From the NCBI RefSeq assembly GCF_003012795.1, contig NZ_PXYH01000013.1, forward strand, positions 1-64,000: a stretch of DNA of 64,000 nucleotides. The letters run 5' to 3'. The notes under the pieces were generated by a model. That model saw only the letters and a list, made by a program, of their open reading frames with translations, was not told the origin of the DNA and did not search any database. The translations under genes and the position numbers were made by a program. This document shows positions 33,567 to 42,422 of the stretch, piece by piece. The DNA is from Zobellella taiwanensis (GTDB lineage: Bacteria; Pseudomonadota; Gammaproteobacteria; Enterobacterales; Aeromonadaceae). How positions within the stretch are numbered: the stretch's first letter is position 1; every line of letters starts with the position of its first letter.

Positions 33567-34943
33567 TCAATACTCCATGTCTTTTTCTTCACATTCCGGG
33601 CAGGGGGCACAAAGCGGGCATTCGGCCACCCATTCTCCTTTTTCTTCATCCCAGGTATAGGTGGTATCCGAATCGCTGGCGGTGCCGCCGAAGAAGCCGC
33701 TGGCGTCAACCGTTACCTTGTTGAAGAAGGCGGCGGTGGCGCTGGCATATCTGCCTTCGGTATCCATGATGGTATCCATGGGGTCAGCCACGACATTCAT
33801 GAACTCATCCAGGGTGGCGCCTTCCGGTGCAGCCGGCAGGTAGCAGTAGTCGTCTAGCACTATGCTGTTGCCTGCGGCCAGGGCGCCCAAATCGCCCAGG
33901 AGCGCCAGTTCCGGAATGGCCGGATCGTTGACGAACACCGACTTCAGATCTTCGGCACCGGTATTGGTGATAGTGATCACAGGGCACACTTCCACTACCA
34001 GCATATTGTCCATCGACATCAGGCGCACGCTTTCATCGGCCGGGCAGGTCTTGTCGACGCTGACCATGGGGCTGGGCGCGAACAGGCACTGGGCGCTGTC
34101 CATGTCGGTCACGGTGTCACCGTCGTGGGTGCCTTCCACATGGATTTCGTTGACCAGGTTGATTTCACCGGCGGTACAGGTGATACCGATATCCACATAG
34201 TCACCCGGATCCAGGGTGCCGATGCCATTGACCGCCACAAAGCTGCCCAGGGTGAGCGCCTGCTCCGTGACCGGACTGCCGTTGAGCGAGGTCACGACAC
34301 AGCTGTCAAAGCCGGTATTGGCTTCTTTCAGCATGATGCTGGTCAGCGGGAAGCTGCCGTCGTTGGTGACGGTGGCGGTGTAATTATAGGTGGCGGTAGT
34401 ACCGGAAAGATCGGTGCTGTCGCAGATCTTGGAGATATCGATGCTGGGGGCTCCCGGTTCATAACAGAAGGAAATATGGCTCAGGCCATAAAACTTGCCG
34501 TTGCTGTGGTTGACCGGGGAATGCAGGAAGGTATCGGCCACCGCGTTGGTGTGCGGGGGATCGTATTGGTAATAGTTGGCATTGGGCCCGCCCTTGACCA
34601 CCATGTCCTTGACCACGCCACCCGACGCCGACCAGTCGAATGCCTGGCCGGAAGGGCTTGAGTAGACATTAAGGGTAAACTTGGTGCCATCGGGCGCCGT
34701 AAAGGTGCCGTTGCCCACTTCGTTGATTTTATATTCGGTAAATTCCGAACCCAGGGATGAACAGGTCGGGTTACCCGCCACGAATACGGGCTGTACATTC
34801 AGGGTGGTCGTCGGCCCCCCCGGATGGTTGGCATAGGCCGGTGGCGTTGCCAGCATCAGTACCAGGGCGCCTGCCGCCGCTGCGGCAAAACCCTGCAGGG
34901 TGCCGAGGCAGGCGCCGGATTTACAGTAATTCCATATAGACAT
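33567..34943 (-). CDS. Exported protein with DUF11-like repeats and a cysteine-rich C terminus (function unknown)
   Basis: 458 residues. Signal peptide with an unusually long N region (MSIWNYCKSGACLGTLQG) before the hydrophobic core, cleaved near PPAYA-NHPGG. The first 170 residues contain a domain ending HSPVNHSNGKFYGLSHISFCYEPG. Then come beta repeats resembling DUF11/conserved-repeat domains (TATYNYTATVTNDGSFPLTSIML; VCPVITITNTGAEDLKSVFV). The extreme C terminus is CPLCAPCPECEEKD, with five cysteines in 20 residues, fit for metal binding or disulfide crosslinks. The ATG at 34943 has GGAGG eight bases before it. A near-consensus sigma-54 promoter lies at 35079-35093. Inferred to be cargo of the adjacent secreton. 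Confidence 0.75.
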   Translation of the reverse strand: MSIWNYCKSGACLGTLQGFAAAAAGALVLMLATPPAYANHPGGPTTTLNVQPVFVAGNPTCSSLGSEFTEYKINEVGNGTFTAPDGTKFTLNVYSSPSGQAFDWSASGGVVKDMVVKGGPNANYYQYDPPHTNAVADTFLHSPVNHSNGKFYGLSHISFCYEPGAPSIDISKICDSTDLSGTTATYNYTATVTNDGSFPLTSIMLKEANTGFDSCVVTSLNGSPVTEQALTLGSFVAVNGIGTLDPGDYVDIGITCTAGEINLVNEIHVEGTHDGDTVTDMDSAQCLFAPSPMVSVDKTCPADESVRLMSMDNMLVVEVCPVITITNTGAEDLKSVFVNDPAIPELALLGDLGALAAGNSIVLDDYCYLPAAPEGATLDEFMNVVADPMDTIMDTEGRYASATAAFFNKVTVDASGFFGGTASDSDTTYTWDEEKGEWVAECPLCAPCPECEEKDMEY

Positions 34944-35078
34944 GATGCAATCCTCCATATCTTTGGGTTGGCGCCTGCCCTGCAAGACAGGACACCGTCC
35001 CGCGGCCCGGGGCCTCGGGGAATCGACTCCCGCAATCGGTACTGCTCATATCAGTGCCAGGGAGATAGCCATAAGGAG

Positions 35079-35093
35079 GCATAGTTAGTGCCA
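35079..35093 (-). promoter_or_regulatory. Sigma-54 promoter of the Cys-tail exported protein gene
   Basis: On the minus strand it reads TGGCAC-TAACT-ATGC, one change from the TGGCAC-N5-TTGC consensus, with the invariant GG and GC correctly spaced. The predicted start is near 35067, about 124 bases before the ATG. AT-rich sequence upstream (35094-35150) is a plausible activator region. Confidence 0.72.
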
Positions 35094-35227
35094 TGTTTTT
35101 ATCTATATGAAATAAAAGGAATTTTTTATTTTCAGATAAGTGAGATGTTGAAAACTGTAAGGCTAAGATAACAGTCGGCGGAGGCCGGGCTAGAAGATGT
35201 ATGAAATATCAATGATATAGGTCTTGC

Positions 35228-35255
35228 GGAGTTGTATCGGGGCCGATACAACTCC
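35228..35255 (-). terminator. Inverted repeat after gspD, probable end of the secretion operon
   Basis: GGAGTTGTATCGG and CCGATACAACTCC form a perfect 13-base inverted repeat 30 bases after the gspD stop codon. There is no T tract, so it may be a Rho-assisted or processing structure rather than a classical terminator. Confidence 0.55.
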
Positions 35256-35285
35256 TCGCCGGGCGTCTGTCGCCCCCGGCTTCTG

Positions 35286-37370
35286 CTACATCGCCACCCC
35301 CTGCAGCTTGCGGCGGTATTCCTGGGTGACGGCGCGGGCGTCCTGGGGGTTGGTCACGGCAGTGGGGGTGATCAACACCACCAGTTCGGTGCGCCTGACG
35401 TTGGTGCCGCTGCTGCCGAACAGCCAGCCCAGTACCGGTACATGGCGGATGCCGGGCAGGCCCTGGCTGTCCTGGGATTTGTTTTCGCGGATAAGGCCGC
35501 CGAGCACCAGGGTTTCGCCGCTCTGTATGGCCACCCGGGTATCTATTTTGCGCTGAGTGATGGTGGGCGACTGGATGTTGGAAGTGGTGGTGGCGGCCAC
35601 GTCGTTGACCTCCTGGATCAGCTCCAGCACCACCATGCCGCCCGCGTTCACCCGCGGGGTGACTTCCAGCAGCACACCGGTGTCCCGGTACTGGATGGTG
35701 CTGGTGATGTTGCCCACGTCGCTGTTGAGGTTGGTGGTTTCCGAGGTACGGATAGGCACCTGGTCGCCCACCCGTATCTGGGCTTTCTGATTGTCCAGCA
35801 CCATCAGCGAGGGGGAGGAAATCACGTTCACCTTGGAATCGCTGGCCAGGGCGGTGAGCAGGGCGCGGGTGCCGCTGGCGCTGAATACCTCGTAGCTGGC
35901 GCTGGAGGCGGCCAGGCTGTCGGCGGTGGGGATCGGCAAGGGGCCCAGGCCGCCGGCACCGGTACGCCCGCCGCCCAGGTTGTTTTTGAAATACCACTGC
36001 AGGCCGTAGCGCAGCTCGTCCTCCAGGCTCACTTCCACTATGGTGGCCTCCACCAGTACCTGCAGCGGCAGCTGGTCCAGCCGTTTGATGGCCTGCTCCA
36101 CTTTTTCGTAGTCGGCACTGGCGGCCATCACCACCAGGGCGTTGCGTTCGGTGTCGGCGATCACGCTTACCTCGCCCACGTCCAGGTTGGCGGCGTTGAT
36201 GCCGGTGGCGATTTGCAGCGGGGCCCCCTCTTCGCCGGGGGCGCTGGCCGGCGGCAGGGGCGAATCCCCCCGGTTGCGGCGCTGGCTGTCGAACAGTTGG
36301 TTGAGCAGCTCGGCCAGGTGGTCGGCCTTGCCGTTCTGCACATGGTACACGTACATGTTGAGCCCGCGCGGGTTCTCGGCCCTGTCCAGCCGCTCTATCC
36401 ATACCCGGGCGTCGGTCAGGTAGCGTTCCTGGGGGGTGATCACCAGCAGGGCGTTGAGCCGCTCTATGGGCAGGTAGCGCACCATGCCGGCCAGCGGGCC
36501 TTCGGCCTGGTCGCCGAAAATGGCCTGCAGCTCGCCGGCGATGACATCGGCGCTGCTGGCCTGCAGCCGGAACAAGCCCACCGACATGCCGCGCAACTGG
36601 TCCACGTCGAACAGGTTGACCGTTTCGCGGATGTTGAGCAGTTCGTCCCGGGTGCCCACCAGGGTGAGCATGTTGCGCCTGTCGTCCACCATCAGGGTGC
36701 CCTGGCGGGGTTTTACCGGCTCCAGTATTTTTTCCATTTCCCGCGCCCCGATATAGCGCAGCGGCAAAATCAGCATCTGGTAGCCCCGTTGTGCGGTGGG
36801 TGCCAGCCGGGGGTTGAGCACGGAGGCCGGAACCTCGCTGGCCGGCACCACGTTGAACAGGCCGTTGCTGTGCACCAGGGCGGCGCCATGGGTTTGCAGC
36901 AGGCTTTCCAGGGTGGGCAGCAGGGCCTCCTCGCTGACGGGGCTGTTGGTCTGCAGGTACACCTGGCCGCGTACCCTTTCGTCGAGGGAATAGTTGAGCT
37001 GCAGGATGTCGCCCAGTATGGTCTTGACCACCTCGGCGATGTCGGAGCCCTGGAAGTTGAGGGTGATGTCGCCGGGGGCGGGCGCCTGGGTTTCCGCTCG
37101 CGGATCCAGGCGGACGAAATTGCCCGATCCCCGGTAAATCTCGGAGCGGGTGCTCGGCTGGCCGGCCGGATCCATGACATTGGACTCCGGAGTAGGGGAC
37201 GCTGCCGTTTCCCGGGGAGGCAGCCGGACCGGGTCGTAGCCGCTGCTCATCCTGGCCTCGCCCCAGGGTTTGTCCAGGGCGCCCCTGTCCCCGGTGGGGG
37301 TGGTGCAGGCGAGCAGCAGGGCGCAGGAAACGCCGATGCACAGCCCTTTAAGGCGGTAAACGTTGTTCAT
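35286..37370 (-). CDS. gspD: Type II secretion outer-membrane secretin GspD (XpsD type)
   Basis: 694 residues. It carries a lipoprotein signal (ALLLAC, Cys22), so this secretin is itself a lipoprotein, as for XpsD, and may not need a separate pilotin. The N0 domain (DITLNFQGSDIAEVVKTILG) and N1-N3 repeats lead to the secretin core with VEATIVEVSLEDELRYGLQW, VPIRTSETTNLNSDVGN and VTPRVNAGGMVVLELIQEVN. It is last in the operon and overlaps gspN by 4 bases. No other pilotin (GspS) is nearby. Another long frame on the same strand here (35209-37341) is a shadow. Confidence 0.95.
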   Translation of the reverse strand: MNNVYRLKGLCIGVSCALLLACTTPTGDRGALDKPWGEARMSSGYDPVRLPPRETAASPTPESNVMDPAGQPSTRSEIYRGSGNFVRLDPRAETQAPAPGDITLNFQGSDIAEVVKTILGDILQLNYSLDERVRGQVYLQTNSPVSEEALLPTLESLLQTHGAALVHSNGLFNVVPASEVPASVLNPRLAPTAQRGYQMLILPLRYIGAREMEKILEPVKPRQGTLMVDDRRNMLTLVGTRDELLNIRETVNLFDVDQLRGMSVGLFRLQASSADVIAGELQAIFGDQAEGPLAGMVRYLPIERLNALLVITPQERYLTDARVWIERLDRAENPRGLNMYVYHVQNGKADHLAELLNQLFDSQRRNRGDSPLPPASAPGEEGAPLQIATGINAANLDVGEVSVIADTERNALVVMAASADYEKVEQAIKRLDQLPLQVLVEATIVEVSLEDELRYGLQWYFKNNLGGGRTGAGGLGPLPIPTADSLAASSASYEVFSASGTRALLTALASDSKVNVISSPSLMVLDNQKAQIRVGDQVPIRTSETTNLNSDVGNITSTIQYRDTGVLLEVTPRVNAGGMVVLELIQEVNDVAATTTSNIQSPTITQRKIDTRVAIQSGETLVLGGLIRENKSQDSQGLPGIRHVPVLGWLFGSSGTNVRRTELVVLITPTAVTNPQDARAVTQEYRRKLQGVAM

Positions 37371-37927
37371 GATGACTCCCCGTTACTTCCCTGTTCGTGG
37401 TTGTCCGGAGCGGCCTGGTCTTCACCGGACCCTGCCGGGGCCGCTTCCCTGTTGTCTTCTTCCTGTGCCGGGGGCTCGGCCGGCGTTGCCGACCCCTCGA
37501 CAAGAGGCCGGCTGGGCGGCAGCCTGGGCTCCCACAGCTCAAGGCGCAGGCGATCGGCGCCATCGCCCAGGGTGACCGCATCCACCCCTATCTCTTCCAG
37601 TTGCCAGCCGCCGTCCAGGTACATGCCCACCTTGAGCCGGGCCCGCCTTTCTCCCTGGCGCTCGCTGAACAGTGCCAACTGCTGATCGCCTTCCCATACC
37701 ACACCCGACAAACGCCACTTTTCCCGCATGGCGGAAGCGCTTGCACTGACGTCATCCTGGCTTTCATCGATCGCCGGCCTGCGGCTTTCCTCGAACAGCG
37801 GCCGTTCGAGGATACCCTCGAAGTGTTCGAGGGGGGGAAAGGCCGGCGCCGGTCCGGCGTTGTCCTGGCCCCGGGTTCCCGGCAGCCACAGCAGTGCCAG
37901 GGTGAGCATGATCCACCTGGGTTTCAT
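37367..37927 (-). CDS. gspN: Type II secretion protein N (XpsN/GspC-like)
   Basis: 186 residues, with an N-terminal signal or anchor (RWIMLTLALLWLPGTRGQ). It contains the ILERPLFEESRRP motif shared by XpsN and the HR domain of GspC, then WRLSGVVWEGDQQLALFSE and a short beta segment. It sits between gspM and gspD, exactly where xpsN lies in Xanthomonas. No other GspC is present, so this protein probably links the inner-membrane platform to the secretin. The C-terminal 50 residues are Pro/Glu-rich and likely disordered. Confidence 0.8.
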   Translation of the reverse strand: MKPRWIMLTLALLWLPGTRGQDNAGPAPAFPPLEHFEGILERPLFEESRRPAIDESQDDVSASASAMREKWRLSGVVWEGDQQLALFSERQGERRARLKVGMYLDGGWQLEEIGVDAVTLGDGADRLRLELWEPRLPPSRPLVEGSATPAEPPAQEEDNREAAPAGSGEDQAAPDNHEQGSNGESS

Positions 37928-38535
37928 GGTGTCTCCCTCTGGGTGTAGCCAATCAAGTCGAAGCGCACATCGAGCGAGGGGATCTGCTGCCGGCGGGGAT
38001 CCTGCCGGCGGACCACCAGGTTGCGGTTAATCTGGACGGCCGGCCGGCGTGGATTGGCGGTAATCACCAGGCTGCGGATAAAGAGCGCGGGCTGGCCCGA
38101 TTCCAGGGCGTGGAGCAGGGGCACCAGCTGGTCCAGCTCGCCGCGCAGGTGCACTCTCAGCATCACCCCGGACAAGGGGCCTTCGGCATCCAGGGGGGCA
38201 TTCTGGATGCTGACCAGTTGGCCTCCCCCCCGGCCTACCAGCCGGTTAAGGTGCTGTTGCAGCCAGGCCGAGGCCAGCGCCGGGCGCCGCTCCGGCAGGT
38301 AGAGACCGGTATCGGGGGTTTCCGCCCGCAGTTGTTGCAGGGCCTGTTCGGTCTGTTCCAGTTCGGCGGACAGCCGCTGGTAGCGGCCCAGTTGATCTTC
38401 CAGCTGGGTCAGGGTGGTGCCTTGCTGCCAAAAGAGCCGGAGCAGGGGGTTGATGACCAGGCCAAAGGCCAGCACCAGCACCAGCACCAGGATCCCCAGT
38501 GCCGCCAACTGTTGCTGGCGCGCGTTCAGGTTCAT
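37924..38535 (-). CDS. gspM: Type II secretion platform protein GspM
   Basis: 203 residues: short cytoplasmic N terminus, one membrane helix (LGILVLVLVLAFGLVINPLL), a coiled coil (LTQLEDQLGRYQRLSAELEQTEQALQQL) and a periplasmic ferredoxin-like fold (GQLVSIQNAPL, GVMLRVHLRGELDQLVPLLHALE). It partners GspL. It overlaps both neighbours by 4 bases, indicating translational coupling. Confidence 0.88.
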   Translation of the reverse strand: MNLNARQQQLAALGILVLVLVLAFGLVINPLLRLFWQQGTTLTQLEDQLGRYQRLSAELEQTEQALQQLRAETPDTGLYLPERRPALASAWLQQHLNRLVGRGGGQLVSIQNAPLDAEGPLSGVMLRVHLRGELDQLVPLLHALESGQPALFIRSLVITANPRRPAVQINRNLVVRRQDPRRQQIPSLDVRFDLIGYTQRETP

Positions 38536-39608
38536 GGGGTGGCCTCCTTGCCGAAGCGGGCATCGATCATGAAGCGATCCCTGTTGGTGGCCGGGTTGTT
38601 GGTCACCGGCGAACTGAAGCGGACGTCGAAGAACAGGGGAGAGGATTCCAGCAGGCCGATCAGTTCTGAGGCATTAGCCGACTCGCCGCGGATCTGTACC
38701 GCGCCCTCGAGCAGCTCAAACCGGCTGATCCAGGCATGATCGGGCAGTATCCGGGTCAGTTCGGCCAGCAGCGGCAGAACAGGCTGGCTGCTGCTGCTGG
38801 CCCGGGACAAAAACTGTTTGCTCTGTTGCAACTCCTCCAACTGCCGTTTGAGGAGGGCGGTTTGTTCGGCCCGCTGCCTGGGCTGGTCCAGCTGCTCGCT
38901 CAGGACCGCTATCCGGTTTTGGCGCTGATACAGGGGCACGGCGATCAACAGCAACAGCATCACCAGTGCCAGGGCGCCGTTGAGGCCGTTTATCCGGCCG
39001 GATTTGGGGGCACCCGAATGACGGGCGGGCAGGACGATAACCGGAGCCTGCGGATCATCGGCGTGACCAAGGCTGTCGGGCGCTACGCCCAGTGCCTCCA
39101 GCTCCGCCAGCACGGGATCCACCTGCTCCCGGGGCGCCAGCAGCAGGCTGACCTGGAGCTGGGTATGATCTTTTTCCCGGGGCTCGGTTTTGAAGCCAAA
39201 GTAGACCTGATCGGCACTGAATGGGGTGTGTCTGTCCATCTCGAAGCGCAGCACATCGACCAGGTTGCCGGCGGCGGCCACCGGCAGGAGCAGACGGGTC
39301 GACAGCAGCAGGTCGGATGGCAGGCAAAGACGGATGACTTGCGCCTGTTTCAGCAGGGGGGCCAAGAGTTCGCCCGGAGGGGGAGTCGTCAGCATCAGTT
39401 GCTCGCCCTTGGGTTCCAGTTCCAGGCGGTAACCGTCCTGTACCGGATGGATGGAAAGCCGCTGTTGCTGAATGAGCCAGTATCGGCTCAGGCGTTGCGG
39501 CAGCATGGCCAGCAACTGCCGGCTCCACCATTGCCAAAATACTCCCGTCCACAGTCCCAGCAGATAGCCGTAATGACGCAATAGTCGGGTCAGCTTTTCC
39601 CCATCCAT
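38532..39608 (-). CDS. gspL: Type II secretion platform protein GspL (XpsL type)
   Basis: 358 residues. The cytoplasmic part (to about residue 205) resembles a shortened PilM/GspL actin-like fold, containing VLRFEMDRHTPFSADQVYF. A single membrane helix spans about 209-227, then a coiled coil and a periplasmic PilN-like ferredoxin fold (WISRFELLEGAVQIRGESANASELIGLLESSPLF). It recruits the GspE ATPase to the membrane. This PilM/PilN-like form is characteristic of Xps-type systems. Confidence 0.88.
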   Translation of the reverse strand: MDGEKLTRLLRHYGYLLGLWTGVFWQWWSRQLLAMLPQRLSRYWLIQQQRLSIHPVQDGYRLELEPKGEQLMLTTPPPGELLAPLLKQAQVIRLCLPSDLLLSTRLLLPVAAAGNLVDVLRFEMDRHTPFSADQVYFGFKTEPREKDHTQLQVSLLLAPREQVDPVLAELEALGVAPDSLGHADDPQAPVIVLPARHSGAPKSGRINGLNGALALVMLLLLIAVPLYQRQNRIAVLSEQLDQPRQRAEQTALLKRQLEELQQSKQFLSRASSSSQPVLPLLAELTRILPDHAWISRFELLEGAVQIRGESANASELIGLLESSPLFFDVRFSSPVTNNPATNRDRFMIDARFGKEATP

Positions 39609-39620
39609 AGGGAATCTCCG

Positions 39621-40532
39621 TTAGTCGGCAGGCTCGGTGAACAGCGGCACGAATTCCTGGGTAACCTGTTCCACCCTGGCCTGGCCGCGGCGGTTGATCA
39701 GGCTGGCCGTCAGGTGGTAGCGATATACCGTATTCATACGAGCTTCAGTATGAATAGTGTAGTTGACCCCGGGGGCGCCGCCAGAGAGGAATGGGCGGGG
39801 GAAGAGGTCGGTCGCCGGGGGCGGCAGGCCGTCCTCATGGTTGCGGCGCCTGTCCTCGATAAACTGGTCGACGGTCGCCTCGTCGGTCCCGGGCAGGGCC
39901 AGCAGCACCTGGCGCGGCGCATAGAGAGGATGGATGGCATTGCGCGGATTGCGGATGGTCAGGCTGTGCTTGATCCGGCGATAAATCTCCGGCGTCATGC
40001 CCAGCACCCGCTTCACTTCTTCCACCGCCGGAAAGGGCGCGTTGGCCGGACCATAGTCCAGCCCGGCGGCGAGGTAGTCGTCGGCTTCGGCGCCGTTGAG
40101 CCGGCGTTGTTCGTCGCCATCGCGCCAGTCCATGATGGCGTCCACCAACTGGCCACGCAGGCTGTCGTCCAGATCCAGGGTGGCCAGCAGGCCGTCGAGC
40201 AGCTCGGGGCCAGCGGCATTGAGATCGATTCGCCCGTTTTCGTTGAACAGAGCCACCTGGATGTCGATATCGTCCAGCTGTATCAGGTAGGGGCTGCCGT
40301 CGGCCAGCCAGGGCTGGCGCTGCTGTGGCTGGGCCAGCGCCAGCAGTGCCAGTTGCAGCCCGGCATCGGCGGCGTGGCGAACCTGGGCGGCGTGGGTGAG
40401 GTTGCGGCTCTGCTGAGCCTGGCTGCGGCTGTTGAGCGACAGCCCGGTCGCCATCAGGGTCAGCAGCATCAGTACCCAGAGCACGCTGACCAGGGCGATG
40501 CCCCGCGGCCTAGTACTCATCCTTGATCTCAT
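39621..40532 (-). CDS. gspK: Type II secretion minor pseudopilin GspK
   Basis: 303 residues. Prepilin-type leader RPRG then IALVSVLWVLMLLTLMATGL; it lacks the usual Glu5, as is normal for GspK, the tip pseudopilin. The large helical insert domain (IDLNAAGPELLDGLLATLDL; DWRDGD) is present, with acidic residues fit for the known calcium site. It overlaps gspJ by 23 bases. Confidence 0.92.
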   Translation of the reverse strand: MRSRMSTRPRGIALVSVLWVLMLLTLMATGLSLNSRSQAQQSRNLTHAAQVRHAADAGLQLALLALAQPQQRQPWLADGSPYLIQLDDIDIQVALFNENGRIDLNAAGPELLDGLLATLDLDDSLRGQLVDAIMDWRDGDEQRRLNGAEADDYLAAGLDYGPANAPFPAVEEVKRVLGMTPEIYRRIKHSLTIRNPRNAIHPLYAPRQVLLALPGTDEATVDQFIEDRRRNHEDGLPPPATDLFPRPFLSGGAPGVNYTIHTEARMNTVYRYHLTASLINRRGQARVEQVTQEFVPLFTEPAD

Positions 40533-41184
40533 GGCGGCGATCTCCGGGGGCGATGATCAGGGCGGGCCAGTCCGGGTCCAGTTGCAGCCGGATCAAGGCC
40601 GGCAGCTGCGCCTGCTCCAGCCAGTCCGCCTGCCAGAGGGGTTGGCGGCTGTCTTCTTCCCGGGGCAGGTACTGAAGCTGCAGCTCGTCCACCTCCAGCG
40701 CCAGCAGGGGCGGCAGCAGTCCGGGCTGGCGGAAGTCGTCCAGCAGTTGATGCCAGTCGAAGGGATCGACATCCTGTTGTCGATCCGGGTTGCCATCGGC
40801 CATGAACGGCTGGGTTTTCAACTGCAGCAGGGGATGGCCGGCATCGGTTTGATCCAGCGCCAGGTAGAACCAGGCCGGCCGGGCCGGGTTGTTGCCTTGT
40901 ACGGGCAGGGGCGCCAGGAACAGCAGCGCGTCCTGGTTGCCCTGGAACGACAGCAGCTGGGTCTGGCGGATGTCCCAGATATCCCTGGACTCGGCCCGGG
41001 ACAGCAGGGTGCGCAAAAACAGCTGCAGCTGCACTGTTTCGCCAAGGCGTTCCTGCCGGCGCTCTACCGTTTCCCAGGTCCGGCCGGCGAGGCGCAGGCC
41101 GCCGAACATCAGCCCAGAGAGCAGGGTCAGCAGGGTCAGCGCCACCACCAGCTCAAGCAGGGTAAAGCCGGCCTGGCGCCTCAT
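40510..41184 (-). CDS. gspJ: Type II secretion minor pseudopilin GspJ
   Basis: 224 residues. Cleavage site QAG-FTLLELVVALTLL, then a beta-rich globular domain. It forms the pseudopilus tip with GspI and GspK. It overlaps gspI by 4 bases. Confidence 0.92.
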   Translation of the reverse strand: MRRQAGFTLLELVVALTLLTLLSGLMFGGLRLAGRTWETVERRQERLGETVQLQLFLRTLLSRAESRDIWDIRQTQLLSFQGNQDALLFLAPLPVQGNNPARPAWFYLALDQTDAGHPLLQLKTQPFMADGNPDRQQDVDPFDWHQLLDDFRQPGLLPPLLALEVDELQLQYLPREEDSRQPLWQADWLEQAQLPALIRLQLDPDWPALIIAPGDRRHEIKDEY

Positions 41185-41573
41185 CTTGCCTCCAGCCTCA
41201 CCAGTCGCAGGGTGCTGAGCCGGTACTGCCGGTCAGGATCCCAGCCTACCACCACTTCCATCCGGTAGGGCATCAGCATGGATTCGTTATCCATCAGTTC
41301 CCGGCTGTCGAATTCCTCCACCCGGGTTTCCCACCAGTAGTGGTCGTTGAACCAGCCCCGTTCCCGGCCCGGCCGCAGGCGGCCGGCGTCCAGCTCGGTC
41401 AGTTTCGACTCCGCCAGCAGCATGGCCTGCTGTTGCTCCAGGGCGCTGTGGGTGGTGCGGATGGCCAGCGAAAAGATGTTGAGCAGCACCCCCAGGGTGA
41501 CGGTCAGTACCGCAAAGGCGACCAGCACCTCAAGCAGGGAAAATCCCTCCTGGCTGTTCCCCCTAGTCATCAA
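41181..41573 (-). CDS. gspI: Type II secretion minor pseudopilin GspI
   Basis: 130 residues. Cleavage site QEG-FSLLEVLVAFAVL followed by the short GspI domain containing AESKLTELDAGRL. It initiates the tip complex. It overlaps gspH by 11 bases. Confidence 0.92.
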   Translation of the reverse strand: MMTRGNSQEGFSLLEVLVAFAVLTVTLGVLLNIFSLAIRTTHSALEQQQAMLLAESKLTELDAGRLRPGRERGWFNDHYWWETRVEEFDSRELMDNESMLMPYRMEVVVGWDPDRQYRLSTLRLVRLEAR

Positions 41574-42009
41574 AGGCCACCTTGCCGGTCAGCCAGTGCA
41601 CTTCTATGCGGTAATTCCGGCCGGATCCGGCCAGCACCAGGGTGCCGCCGCTGCTGGTGCCGTCCGGGTAGAAGACGATGCCCGGCTGCCCGGGCTCGGT
41701 GGTTTCCGCCAGCCGCAGTTCAACCTGTTCCGGCCAGGGATAGGGCATTTTCCGTCCGGACAGCCGGCTCTGGCGAGCCTGCCGGTCGAGCACCAGGGCG
41801 ACTTCTTCACCGGTGGCGATGGCCTGGCTGCGCGCCAGCCGCAGCAGGGCGGCGGTTTGCCGGCTGTAGTTTTTCAGTTCGGCACCGGGCAGCAGGGCGG
41901 CGAAACGGGGCAGGGCCACCGCCAGTATCAGAGTGGACAGGGTCAGCACCACCAGCAGCTCCAGCAGGGTGAACCCCTTATTCCCAGCTGACCACGTCCT
42001 GATCCTCAC
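41563..42009 (-). CDS. gspH: Type II secretion minor pseudopilin GspH
   Basis: 148 residues. Cleavage site NKG-FTLLELLVVLTLSTL, then a GspH/FimT-type domain with LLRLARSQAIATGEEVAL and IVFYPDGTSSGGTLVL, a strong family signature. It overlaps gspG by 32 bases. Confidence 0.92.
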   Translation of the reverse strand: MRIRTWSAGNKGFTLLELLVVLTLSTLILAVALPRFAALLPGAELKNYSRQTAALLRLARSQAIATGEEVALVLDRQARQSRLSGRKMPYPWPEQVELRLAETTEPGQPGIVFYPDGTSSGGTLVLAGSGRNYRIEVHWLTGKVAFDD

Positions 42010-42409
42010 CCGTGCCTCCTTCCCGGTTGTCGGCGCCCAGGCTGAACAGGTCGAATTCTCCGAACTGGCCCGGGGAGCGGTACTGGTAATCGTTGCCCCA
42101 GGGATCCCGGGGCAGGGTCCGCTTGGTCAGGTAGGGGCCGTTCCAGCCCCGGGCCCCGGCGGGGGCGCTGAGCAGGGCATCCAGCCCCTCGGCGGTGGTG
42201 GGATGGCGGCCCACCTCCAGCCGGTACAGGTCCAGCGCGGTGCCGAGTTCCCGGATTTGCAACTGGGCGGTTTTGGTCTTGGATCCGCCCAGCTGGCGCA
42301 GCACCTGGGGGCCGACCAGGCTGGCGAGCAGGCCAAGGATCACCAGCACCACCAGCAGCTCCAGCAGGGTAAAGCCGAATTGTGATGTTTTTCTCTTGTT
42401 GTTACGCAC
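41978..42409 (-). CDS. gspG: Type II secretion major pseudopilin GspG
   Basis: 143 residues. Cleavage site QFG-FTLLELLVVLVILGLLASLVGP, then the compact GspG domain (LDLYRLEVGRHPTTAEGLDAL, WGNDYQYRSPG, LFSLGADNREGGTGEDQDV). The acidic C-terminal loop corresponds to the calcium site of major pseudopilins. It builds the periplasmic pseudopilus. Processing needs a prepilin peptidase encoded outside this window. Confidence 0.96.
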   Translation of the reverse strand: MRNNKRKTSQFGFTLLELLVVLVILGLLASLVGPQVLRQLGGSKTKTAQLQIRELGTALDLYRLEVGRHPTTAEGLDALLSAPAGARGWNGPYLTKRTLPRDPWGNDYQYRSPGQFGEFDLFSLGADNREGGTGEDQDVVSWE

Positions 42410-42422
42410 ACTTGCCTCCTGC

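Noticed and set aside
35209-37341. A 710-codon open frame on the minus strand
   Set aside because: It is a shadow of gspD in another frame of the same strand: composition is Pro/Gly/Arg/Gln-rich, with no family motifs, while the gspD frame has a complete secretin.
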